Shown: positions 1 to 6,265 of the stretch, in pieces
Numbering within the stretch: the first letter of the stretch is position 1
Layout: each line of letters starts with the position of its first letter
NCBI GenBank assembly: GCA_025357975.1
Contig: JANYKY010000355.1
Span: 1-7,883 of the forward strand
Source of the DNA: Gemmatimonadaceae bacterium
GTDB lineage: Bacteria; Gemmatimonadota; Gemmatimonadetes; Gemmatimonadales; Gemmatimonadaceae
Direction: 5' to 3'
Length of the DNA: 7,883 nt
The notes under the pieces: generated by a model
The model's database searches: none
What the model was told of the DNA's origin: nothing
What the model saw: the letters and a program-made list of their open reading frames with translations, nothing else
Program-made: the position numbers and the translations under genes

Positions 1-2
1 CG

Positions 3-440
3 GACGTTGATCTAGACCGCAAGGTGGTCAAATGGAGAGCAGAGGCCGACAAGATCAACTTTGAGCACGACACGCCGTTGTCGGACAATGCGGTAAGCGC
101 TTTGCTGGCTCTGAGGAAAACTCAGGGCGCTATCGGAGACCGATGGGTATTCCTTGCCGATAACACGCCGTCCGTTCCGGTTCGGAGAGAGACAGCCAGC
201 AAATGGTGGAGGCATGCGGAAACGCTCGCCGAAATCGAACACATCGCAGGTACGGGGTTCCATTCGGTTCGGAGAAAGTTTGCATCCGAGATGAAGGGTA
301 CGAACCTCCGCGATCTTGCTCACCTTGGTGGTTGGAAGGATCCCAACACCATAGTAAGCGTCTATCAGCAGCCGGAAATCGAAGTCCAGCGAGAAGCAAT
401 TGCGAACAGGCGCAACGTGCGAGCGGCGGGGGAAAAATGA
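3..440 (+). CDS. Tyrosine recombinase / phage-type integrase, C-terminal catalytic part (5' end outside window)
   Basis: Site-specific recombinase of the phage integrase family, which cuts and rejoins DNA through a covalent 3'-phosphotyrosine. The frame is open to the left edge, so the N-terminal DNA-binding domain and the first catalytic Arg are missing. A GTG at 24 is internal, not the start: the upstream codons (DVDLDRKV) also fit the family. Visible landmarks are a beta-hairpin with a probable catalytic Lys (ADK), a PLSDNAV strand typical of the family, the HxxR box (FHSVRR, His codon 261-263), the GGW box that replaces the second His, and the nucleophilic Tyr in SVYQQ (codon 363-365). 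The 3' end looks intact and stops with TGA. It reads toward a tRNA-Ile gene whose 3' end is 88 bases away, which suggests it integrated an element at that tRNA. Family assignment is firm; the type of element is unknown. Confidence 0.9.
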   Translation, partial: DVDLDRKVVKWRAEADKINFEHDTPLSDNAVSALLALRKTQGAIGDRWVFLADNTPSVPVRRETASKWWRHAETLAEIEHIAGTGFHSVRRKFASEMKGTNLRDLAHLGGWKDPNTIVSVYQQPEIEVQREAIANRRNVRAAGEK

Positions 441-484
441 AACAACGAACACCAGTAACGGACACCTCATCGCGAAACACAAAA

Positions 485-511
485 CCCGTATCAGCCATAA
501 GCCAATACGGG
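485..511 (-). terminator. Probable intrinsic terminator downstream of tRNA-Ile
   Basis: A perfect 7-bp inverted repeat (CCCGTAT/ATACGGG) encloses a 13-nt loop. On the minus strand it is followed directly by TTTTGTGTTT. It lies 17 bases past the tRNA 3' end, where a transcript from the tRNA promoter should stop. The stem is short and the loop long, so this is moderately supported. The rest of 441-528 shows no gene. Confidence 0.45.
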
Positions 512-528
512 GCAATGAGTTGGATCAA

Positions 529-602
<74 letters not shown>

Positions 603-638
603 CCTCCACACCACACAAAGTGTGCAAGAGAGTCCTGC

Positions 639-667
639 AAGTTATCGGGCCCCGAAAGTCGAGTCAA
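639..667 (-). promoter_or_regulatory. Probable sigma70-type promoter of tRNA-Ile
   Basis: On the minus strand, TTGACT (662-667, five of six -35 consensus bases) is followed after exactly 17 bases by TAACTT (639-644, a weak -10 match). Transcription would start near 632, giving a tRNA leader of about 30 nt. The placement is right for the tRNA. The spacer contains the odd-centred palindrome TCGGGCCCCGA. No experimental support is available. Confidence 0.45.
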
Positions 668-692
668 TCGCGCCGCCCCGCACCCTCTCCGC

Positions 693-1256
693 CTAGAACA
701 TCAACCCAAAACTGATCGGATAAAGCCGCAGCGAAGCCTTTCCGCGCAAACCAGTCACTGGATCAGGCAACGCACGAAAAAGATTGAACCATCGCGCCTC
801 GACAAAACCATTGACCGCCGGAAGCCAGAGGCCAAGTCCGGCATTCACAGCAAGATCCGTCGTCGTCTTGATGCCGCGCGCCTCGGGATTATAGCTATAA
901 CTGCCCGCTCCACCGACGAAATAAAGCTTCCTGCTCTGTCCCAGAAGAGTGAAAAGAACATTCCCATTGAAGTTCGTTACGCGCGCCGCACCAAGACCAA
1001 GCGTTCCCGTGCCAGTCTTGCTCCCAAGAGCGCCATACGACGCATCGAAACGCAACCCAAATGGCGAATCAATCCCGCCCACGCCAAGCATGACTGAGCC
1101 GTTCGGACCAACCTTGTGATTGTCCGCTCCGATACCCGAAGGAATCAACACCCCGCCGGAAAAACCCACAACGAAGTGATCCTGTCCCTGCGCCTCGGCA
1201 CGATGGCCCGCGACGACCAGCGAAGCGGCAAGAGCGGCAAAAAATGAAAGTTTCAT
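693..1256 (-). CDS. Small secreted protein, predicted outer-membrane beta-barrel
   Basis: Hypothetical exported protein of 187 residues. It begins with a classical signal peptide: MK, then a hydrophobic run (LSFFAALAASLVVAG), then an AEA-Q type cleavage site near residue 22. The mature part alternates hydrophobic and polar residues, is rich in Gly, and has repeated aromatic-ended strand-like segments. It ends in SFGLMF, and a C-terminal Phe is the usual sorting signal of outer-membrane barrels recognised by the BAM complex. This suggests a small 8-10 strand barrel of unknown function. The ATG at 1256 is preferred because the signal peptide starts there; a TTG three codons upstream (1265) is also in frame. 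No good Shine-Dalgarno sequence is visible for either. A terminator lies upstream, so it probably has its own promoter, although none is clear in 1257-1310. No specific family is recognised. Confidence 0.75.
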   Translation of the reverse strand: MKLSFFAALAASLVVAGHRAEAQGQDHFVVGFSGGVLIPSGIGADNHKVGPNGSVMLGVGGIDSPFGLRFDASYGALGSKTGTGTLGLGAARVTNFNGNVLFTLLGQSRKLYFVGGAGSYSYNPEARGIKTTTDLAVNAGLGLWLPAVNGFVEARWFNLFRALPDPVTGLRGKASLRLYPISFGLMF

Positions 1257-1310
1257 AGACTGCAAATTGGGGCGATCACCGCCTGCAGGAAAGCTCTGGC
1301 CTTAAACAAG

Positions 1311-1336
1311 ACGCCGCCGAACCAGTCCGGCGGCGT
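1311..1336 (-). terminator. Rho-independent terminator after the bipA/acidic-protein genes
   Basis: A perfect 9-bp GC-rich stem (ACGCCGCCG/CGGCGGCGT) encloses an 8-nt loop. On the minus strand it is followed by CTTGTTTAAG, a moderately T-rich tail. It sits 18 bases beyond the stop codon of the Asp-rich protein, so it probably closes the transcription unit holding bipA and that gene and separates it from the outer-membrane protein gene. Confidence 0.75.
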
Positions 1337-1354
1337 CCCAGTTGCGACAAGCCT

Positions 1355-1738
1355 TCAGTCCTCGCGCCGCAGATGCCCAGGCGGCTTGTGCTTATCCTCG
1401 GCGTCAGTGTCGAACTCGTCGTCGAGATCGATCAGGTCGTCATCAAGATCATCGTCGTCGAGGTCATCATCATCCTCGTCGTCGTCATCCTCATCGTCAT
1501 CCAGATCGTCATCATCGTCGTCTTCATCATCATCATCATCGAATCCCAGCTCGTCGAGATCGTCATCATCTTCGTCATCATCTTCGTCATCGTCGAGATC
1601 GTCTTCGATGATCTCGTCTTCGGGATCGTCACTGTCCGTCGGACCCGCGGCCGAATAAGCACTTACAGCCGCGCCCCGCATCCTCGCGTCGCCCTCGTTC
1701 GCGAAATCAAATACCGGCGACTCGAACGTGTCCAACAT
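1355..1738 (-). CDS. Extremely acidic Asp-rich protein encoded directly after bipA
   Basis: A 127-residue protein of unknown function. Residues 1-34 are of ordinary composition (MLDTFESPVFDFANEG...). Residues 35-115 are almost pure acid: 63 of 81 are Asp or Glu, with single Leu, Ile or Phe residues spaced through the tract. The last dozen residues (KHKPPGHLRRED) are basic. The charge should keep it unfolded unless it binds a basic partner or metal ions. The ATG at 1738 is chosen because GGAGG (1750-1754) and AAGGTG lie just upstream; an in-frame start at 1810 would run 53 bases into bipA and lacks this site. The gene starts 19 bases after bipA stops and ends 18 bases before a terminator, so it is probably co-transcribed with bipA. 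The strong ribosome-binding site and the in-frame order of acid codons argue that it is real, although its base composition is low-complexity. No recognised domain. Confidence 0.7.
   Translation of the reverse strand: MLDTFESPVFDFANEGDARMRGAAVSAYSAAGPTDSDDPEDEIIEDDLDDDEDDDEDDDDLDELGFDDDDDEDDDDDDLDDDEDDDDEDDDDLDDDDLDDDLIDLDDEFDTDAEDKHKPPGHLRRED
1430..1620. repeat. Imperfect trinucleotide repeat tract (Asp/Glu codons)
   Basis: On the plus strand this is an almost continuous run of CAT, CGT, CTC and TTC triplets, read as GAT, GAC, GAG and GAA on the coding strand. It includes a pure (CAT)5 run at 1525-1539 and a tandem 12-mer CGTCATCATCTT at 1561-1572 and 1573-1584, with a decayed third copy at 1585-1596. 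Mixed Asp codons break most of the repeats. All length steps seen are multiples of three, so the frame is kept. Confidence 0.85.
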
Positions 1739-1757
1739 GCAATCACCTTCCTCCGGG

Positions 1758-3605
1758 TTAGAGAAGCGCCCGCTCACGCTTCGATTCGCGAGACAGCTTC
1801 TTTCGATCATTCGCGCTCAAAAACCGCTTCCTCAGACGAATCGACTGAGGCGTAATCTCGATGAGCTCGTCCTCTTCGATATACTCCAACGCACTTTCCA
1901 GCGTCAACTCCCGCGGAGTCTCGAGCTGGATGTTATCGTCGGTGGACTTGCTCCGCATGTTCGTCAGCTTTTTTTCCTTCGTCGGATTCACGTCCATGTC
2001 GCCAGGCCGCGAATTCTCCCCAACCAGCATCCCCTCATAAACCCGGTCACCCGGCGACACAAATAAAGTTGCACGCTCCGCCAGATTCGCGAGGGCGAAT
2101 GCAACAATCACACCCGGCTCCATCGATACCAACGTTCCCCGCATACGCCCCGCCAGCGGCCCTGCCCATCCACCATAATCGAGAAAACGATGATGCATGA
2201 TTCCCGTGCCGCGCGTGTCGGTCATGAACTCCGACCTATATCCAAACAAGCCGCGTGCAGGAATCCTGTATAAAAGACGTACCATTCCCTGCCCAGGATT
2301 CTTCATCTCCAGCATCTCCGCCCGACGCGGACCAAGCTTCTCGATCACTGCGCCAAGGAATTCTTCAGGGACGTCGATCGCAAGTTCTTCGTACGGTTCC
2401 AGACGTTCCCCATCTGCGCCAACACGGGTGATCACCCGCGGACGCGAGACCTGGAACTCGAACCCCTCCCGCCTCATCGTCTCCATCAGAATCGTAAGAT
2501 GCAACTCCCCTCTGCCCGACACCGTCCACGTGTCTGTGGCATCAGTATCCTCCACCCTCAGCGCGACGTTCCGTTCGAGCTCCTTGTAAAGGCGCTCCCG
2601 GATCTGGCGAGAGGTGACAAACTTCCCCTCTTTGCCGGCAAATGGTGAGTTATTGACAAGGAAGTCCACGGAAATCGTCGGCTCCTCGACGGAAATTCCG
2701 GCGAGACGCTCAGGATTTTCAAGGTTCGTGACCGTCAGCCCAATCTCCACGAGCTCGAGGCCGGCCAGCGCTACGATCTCACCGGCAGCAGCGGTCTCGA
2801 GCTCAATGCGTTCGAGGCCCTCGTAACCAAAGAGCTTCGTCACCTTGGCCTGCTCGACCTTCATCGCAGGATCGAGAGGAAGCAAAGTGACCTGCTGCCC
2901 AACGTTCACTGTGCCCCGCTCTATTCGCCCGATGCCCAGGCGGCCCAGGTACGGGGAATAATCGATAGTCGATACGAGCATCTGGAATGATCCGCTCGCG
3001 TCAGTCGGCGGCGGCGGAACGTGATCGACGATTGCCTGAAACAGCGGCGTCAGGTCAACAGGCGTCACATCCATATCCATCGTCGCAACGCCCTCGCGCG
3101 CGGATGCGTAAACGACGGCAGCATTCAGCTGGGCCTCGTCTGCCTCGAGCTCGATGAAAAGATCGAGCACTTCATCATGAACGCGCATCGGGTCAGCACC
3201 AGGCCTGTCGATCTTGTTGATCACCACGATTGGAGTGCGACCGAGCTCGAGCGCCTTGCGCAGCACAAAACGCGTCTGCGGCATTGGGCCATCGAACGCG
3301 TCAACTACAAGCAATACTCCGTTGACCATGCGAAGCGTCCGCTCCACCTCGCCGCCGAAATCCGAGTGGCCGGGCGTGTCGATGATGTTGATCTTCGTGC
3401 CGTGCCAGCGAATGGAAGTATTCTTCGCGAGAATCGTGATTCCGCGCTCACGCTCGCGTGGGTTCGAGTCCATGACGCGCTCCATCACAACCTGATTTTC
3501 GCGGAAAGCTCCGGCCTGCCGGAGCATTTTATCGACTAGTGTGGTTTTGCCATGATCAACGTGCGCGATGATGGCGATATTTCGGATGTCCTGCGGTTTT
3601 TGCAT
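1758..3605 (-). CDS. typA: Ribosome-associated translational GTPase BipA/TypA
   Basis: BipA/TypA is an EF-G-like GTPase that binds the ribosome and helps large-subunit assembly and stress or low-temperature growth. The 615-residue product has the family's normal length. The GTPase domain is complete: G1 AHVDHGKT (14-21), switch I region with RGITILAKN (54-62), G3 DTPGH (76-80), G4 NKID (130-133) and G5 SA (168-169). EF-G-like domains follow, and then the BipA-specific C-terminal domain with the near-invariant [13 protein letters not shown]. The ATG at 3605 is preferred because the protein then begins [19 protein letters not shown] as in homologues; a TTG at 3614 is possible and has a GGATGGG better placed as a ribosome site. 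It lies 54 bases after pilT and 19 before the Asp-rich gene, all on one strand. An inverted repeat covers its start codon. Family identity is certain. Confidence 0.97.
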   Translation of the reverse strand: MQKPQDIRNIAIIAHVDHGKTTLVDKMLRQAGAFRENQVVMERVMDSNPRERERGITILAKNTSIRWHGTKINIIDTPGHSDFGGEVERTLRMVNGVLLVVDAFDGPMPQTRFVLRKALELGRTPIVVINKIDRPGADPMRVHDEVLDLFIELEADEAQLNAAVVYASAREGVATMDMDVTPVDLTPLFQAIVDHVPPPPTDASGSFQMLVSTIDYSPYLGRLGIGRIERGTVNVGQQVTLLPLDPAMKVEQAKVTKLFGYEGLERIELETAAAGEIVALAGLELVEIGLTVTNLENPERLAGISVEEPTISVDFLVNNSPFAGKEGKFVTSRQIRERLYKELERNVALRVEDTDATDTWTVSGRGELHLTILMETMRREGFEFQVSRPRVITRVGADGERLEPYEELAIDVPEEFLGAVIEKLGPRRAEMLEMKNPGQGMVRLLYRIPARGLFGYRSEFMTDTRGTGIMHHRFLDYGGWAGPLAGRMRGTLVSMEPGVIVAFALANLAERATLFVSPGDRVYEGMLVGENSRPGDMDVNPTKEKKLTNMRSKSTDDNIQLETPRELTLESALEYIEEDELIEITPQSIRLRKRFLSANDRKKLSRESKRERALL

Positions 3606-3635
3606 AGCTTTCAAAGTTAACCCATCCAGCTATGC
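3602..3635 (-). promoter_or_regulatory. Inverted repeat spanning the bipA start codon
   Basis: GCATAGCT (3602-3609) and AGCTATGC (3628-3635) form a perfect 8-bp stem with an 18-nt loop. On the mRNA the downstream arm contains the AUG at 3605, while GGATGGG, the nearest ribosome-site-like sequence, lies in the loop. This could be a translation-control hairpin. It has no U-tract, so it is not a terminator. The function is inferred only. Confidence 0.35.
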
Positions 3636-3659
3636 CATTTGTACCCCGGACGTTTCGCG

Positions 3660-5228
3660 TCAGGCACTCATGGGAAGCAGTTCGAGCCCGCGCGTCTTGA
3701 GCATCGCCATGAAAGCGTTTTTGTCAGTGGCCTTCATGTAGGCTTCCTGCGGCTCCACCAATCCTTGATCCACCAGATCGATCAACACATCGCCAAGCTG
3801 AATCATGCCAAGCTTCCGCGACGTCTGCATCACCGACGGGATTTGGAACGCCTTCCCTTCCCTGATGAGATTCGAGACGGCCGGAATCGTGAGCAGGATT
3901 TCGCGTGCCGCCACACGACCCCCGCCAATTCTCTTGCACAGCGTCTGCGATATCACGCCCTTCAGCGAATCGGCGAGCATCACTCGAATCTGTTCCTGGC
4001 GATCGGCCGGAAACTGGTCGATGATGCGGTCGATAGTGCCAACCGCAGTCGTCGTGTGCAGCGTGCCGAACACGAGATGCCCGGTTTCCGCGGTCTCGAT
4101 GGCAATCGAAATCGTCTCGAGGTCGCGCAGCTCGCCGATGAGAACGACGTCGGGATCCTCGCGTAACGCCGCGCGCAATGCGTGCTTGAACGATCCCGTG
4201 TGAAGTCCCACCTGACGTTGTGTAATCACGCACTTCTTGTTGACGTGCACAAACTCGATTGGATCTTCGATCGTGATCACGTGATCGTTACGCGACCGAT
4301 TCACGAGATCGATCAATCCGCCGAGGGTCGTCGATTTTCCGGAGCCTGTTGGACCGGTGATGAGGATGAGACCCTTTGTGAGAAAACAGAGCTTCTGCAC
4401 CTCGGGAGTTATCCCGAGCTCCTCGACCGTCGCGACCTTGGCCGGAATAACGCGGAACACACCACCGGCTCCGTGATGATCGCGGAACGCGTTCGCGCGA
4501 AACCGTGCAAGACCATCGATTTCGTACGCGAAGTCCGTGTCGTTGGTGTCGCGATATTCTGTGTAGTTCCGATCAGGCATGATCGCGGCAAGCATTGCCT
4601 CGACGAGCGATGACACGAGCCGAGGCCGGTCTTCGAGACGCTTGAGCTCGCCGTGAAGCCGGATCAGCGGCGGCTCGCCTACCCTGAGATGAAGATCGGA
4701 ACCTTCTTCTGCCACGAGATGGCGGAGCAGCGTGTCGATTTCACTTCTGGCAGAGGCATCCAGTGCTGGACGCGCCGCGACGGGTGCATTCAGGGACGCG
4801 GCTACAGGTGCGTTCGCGTGAGCCGATGCAGGCGCCGATGCAGCAGCCCCGTTTGAAATCGGCGGCACCGGAACACTCGCCGGTGCAATTGCTGCAGCAA
4901 TAACCTTGTGAGATCCGTTTCCATTGGCCACCTCGGCACTCACCGTCGCCTTGAGTGTTCCATCATGGCGCACCACACGCGTGACGAAGCGCCCTTCGCC
5001 ATTCGCATAAACGAATTCCACCGGATCGATGCCGCCGAGTGACGGGCCAACTTCTGCAGGGGCCATCTCGCGGAGGAGTACGAGCAGTTGACCGTCAGCA
5101 AGCGGTTGCCGCGTCAAGGGGTGCTGCGCGCCAGCCTTGACCAGGTGCGCGATATCGCCGTCACTCAAGCGAACAGCGTCGGCGCGATTGGAGAGCATTG
5201 CGGTCAGTAACGGATCGATTCTCGGCAT
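3660..5228 (-). CDS. pilT: PilT-type pilus retraction ATPase with N-terminal extension
   Basis: Hexameric secretion-type ATPase of the PilT/PilU group, which powers type IV pilus retraction (twitching) at the inner-membrane base of the pilus. The PilT core starts near residue 160 (EIDTLLRHLVAEEGSDLHL, the usual N-domain opening). It contains Walker A GPTGSGKST (292-300), the Asp box ITIEDPIEFVH (318-328), Walker B DVVLIGELRD with the catalytic Glu (360-369), the His box TGHLVFGTLHT (382-392) and the C-terminal SNLIREGK element (452-459, matching PilT AIRNLIRE). At 522 residues it is about 150 longer than usual: residues 1-105 form an unrecognised domain, joined by an Ala/Pro-rich linker (about 110-157). 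Start ATG 5228 has no clear Shine-Dalgarno; an in-frame ATG at residue 11 is possible. It lies 30 bases after the CDF gene. No other pilus gene is in view, and PilU is the main alternative name. Confidence 0.92.
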   Translation of the reverse strand: MPRIDPLLTAMLSNRADAVRLSDGDIAHLVKAGAQHPLTRQPLADGQLLVLLREMAPAEVGPSLGGIDPVEFVYANGEGRFVTRVVRHDGTLKATVSAEVANGNGSHKVIAAAIAPASVPVPPISNGAAASAPASAHANAPVAASLNAPVAARPALDASARSEIDTLLRHLVAEEGSDLHLRVGEPPLIRLHGELKRLEDRPRLVSSLVEAMLAAIMPDRNYTEYRDTNDTDFAYEIDGLARFRANAFRDHHGAGGVFRVIPAKVATVEELGITPEVQKLCFLTKGLILITGPTGSGKSTTLGGLIDLVNRSRNDHVITIEDPIEFVHVNKKCVITQRQVGLHTGSFKHALRAALREDPDVVLIGELRDLETISIAIETAETGHLVFGTLHTTTAVGTIDRIIDQFPADRQEQIRVMLADSLKGVISQTLCKRIGGGRVAAREILLTIPAVSNLIREGKAFQIPSVMQTSRKLGMIQLGDVLIDLVDQGLVEPQEAYMKATDKNAFMAMLKTRGLELLPMSA

Positions 5229-5258
5229 CGTACTACAGACGACCGAGACTGCCGGAAA

Positions 5259-6200
5259 TCACGCGTGCACGTGGCTTTCCCTTTCAGACATTTCACTCTG
5301 CTCGAGCTGCACTGTAATGTGCCCTATTCCAAACAGAGACATCGCGTCGTGGATGTGCTCGAGCACGTGCTGCTGCGTATCCGCATTTCGGCAGATGGCA
5401 TGAGCACTCATCGCGATCATTCGCGGCGTGACGGACCACACATGCAAGTCATGCACAGCCTCGATTCCAGGTATGGCCTCGAGCTGTGCGCGAACGGCCG
5501 CGAGATCGATGTGCTTGGGAGCCGCTTCAAGGAGTATATCCACCGACTCGCGAACGAGAGCCCACGCTCCACGCATGATCAACGCAGTGGTTATGAATGA
5601 TGCAAGGGGATCTGCCAGCAACCATCCCGTATAACGAATCAGCACCGCCGCGACGACCGTTCCGACTGACGCCAGCAGGTCTCCGAGAACGTGCAGGTAT
5701 GCACCTCGCACGTTCATGTTCGACTGCGATGAAGGATGCAGAATCCTCGCGCTGATCATGTTCAGGCAAAGCCCCGCTACCGCCACCCCAAGCATCAATC
5801 CGCCCTGAACTGGTTGCGGTGATCTCAGGCGAAGCACCGACTCGACGATAATCGCAGCGGAGATCAACAGTAGCGCTGCGCCATTTAGAAATGCCGCGAG
5901 TATCTCCCATCGCAGGTATCCAAAACTTTTTTGCTGTGTCGGTGGCTGGCGGCTGAACCACGCGACAAAAAGCGACAATCCGAGCGCCGCCACATCCGTG
6001 AACATGTGACCCGCATCGGCGAGCAGCGCGATTGAATTCGAGACTACGCCGCCGACGATCTCGACGACGAGAAGTGCCGCTGTGAGGGCGAGCGCAATCC
6101 GAAGGCTCTTTACCGATGCATGCGCGGCATGACTGTGAAGTGCGCCCTCACCAGGCAAATGCGAATGCTCGTGATCGTGGTGATCGTGCGTGTGGCTCAC
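5259..6200 (-). CDS. czcD: Cation diffusion facilitator (CzcD/ZitB-type Zn/Co/Cd exporter)
   Basis: Inner-membrane antiporter that exports divalent metal ions, most likely Zn2+ with possible Co2+ or Cd2+, in exchange for protons. The 313-residue length is normal. The N-terminus is His-rich (seven His in the first 14 residues, more at 22-27), as in many zinc-type CDFs. Six membrane segments follow. The transport site is visible as HxxxD in TM2 (ADAGHMFTD, His65/Asp69) and HxxxD in TM5 (AYLHVLGD, His170/Asp174); this His/Asp pairing is typical of zinc-preferring members. The cytoplasmic C-terminal domain carries HDLHVW (250-255). The C-terminus again has His (ESHVHA). The start is GTG at 6200, since no ATG precedes the His-rich segment; no strong Shine-Dalgarno is visible. 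It diverges from a CNNM-type gene and is the first gene of a possible czcD-pilT-typA run. The metal specificity and the symbol are inferred. Confidence 0.93.
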   Translation of the reverse strand: MSHTHDHHDHEHSHLPGEGALHSHAAHASVKSLRIALALTAALLVVEIVGGVVSNSIALLADAGHMFTDVAALGLSLFVAWFSRQPPTQQKSFGYLRWEILAAFLNGAALLLISAAIIVESVLRLRSPQPVQGGLMLGVAVAGLCLNMISARILHPSSQSNMNVRGAYLHVLGDLLASVGTVVAAVLIRYTGWLLADPLASFITTALIMRGAWALVRESVDILLEAAPKHIDLAAVRAQLEAIPGIEAVHDLHVWSVTPRMIAMSAHAICRNADTQQHVLEHIHDAMSLFGIGHITVQLEQSEMSERESHVHA

Positions 6201-6238
6201 GGTGTGGCAAGCGCCGCAAACCCGTCCCGGCCAGACGA

Positions 6239-6265
6239 ATTGTGATATTTTTGAGTCGTGACAAT
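6239..6265. promoter_or_regulatory. Imperfect dyad in the divergent czcD/CNNM control region
   Basis: ATTGTGA (6239-6245) and TGACAAT (6259-6265) are inverted copies matching at six of seven positions, centred at 6252 in the 57-base divergent intergenic region and reaching into the first codons of the plus-strand gene. Between them is the only AT-rich patch of the region (TATTTTTGA). Its size and place suit a repressor operator, but this is inference. TG-T-GATATT (6241-6249) resembles an extended -10 element for the plus strand. Confidence 0.3.

Noticed and set aside
612..624. Small hairpin CACAC-AAA-GTGTG upstream of the tRNA as a terminator for the outer-membrane protein gene
   Set aside because: The stem is only 5 bp with a 3-base loop and no T-tract; it lies in the presumed tRNA leader and is better left uncalled.
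646..656. Palindrome TCGGGCCCCGA as an operator
   Set aside because: It is short and GC-rich, and has only one base between the arms, so it may be chance in GC-rich DNA. It is mentioned only as part of the tRNA promoter spacer.
1430..1620. CRISPR-like or other spaced repeat array
   Set aside because: The repeats are short triplets in register with codons, with no constant repeat unit of 24-37 bases and no unique spacers.
1342..1658. Plus-strand open frames rich in His/Arg or Ser over the repeat tract
   Set aside because: They are mirror readings of the GAT/GAC repeat on the other strand. They lack ribosome sites and signal-like ends, while the minus-strand Asp-rich frame has a strong Shine-Dalgarno and good context.
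1373..1855. Plus-strand Ile/Val-rich open frame of 160 codons that looks membrane-like
   Set aside because: The hydrophobic runs come from ATC/GTC triplets antisense to Asp codons, and the frame runs into the antisense of bipA.
3021..3539. Plus-strand 172-codon open frame within bipA
   Set aside because: It is antisense to the conserved GTPase domain and has no ribosome site or recognisable domain.
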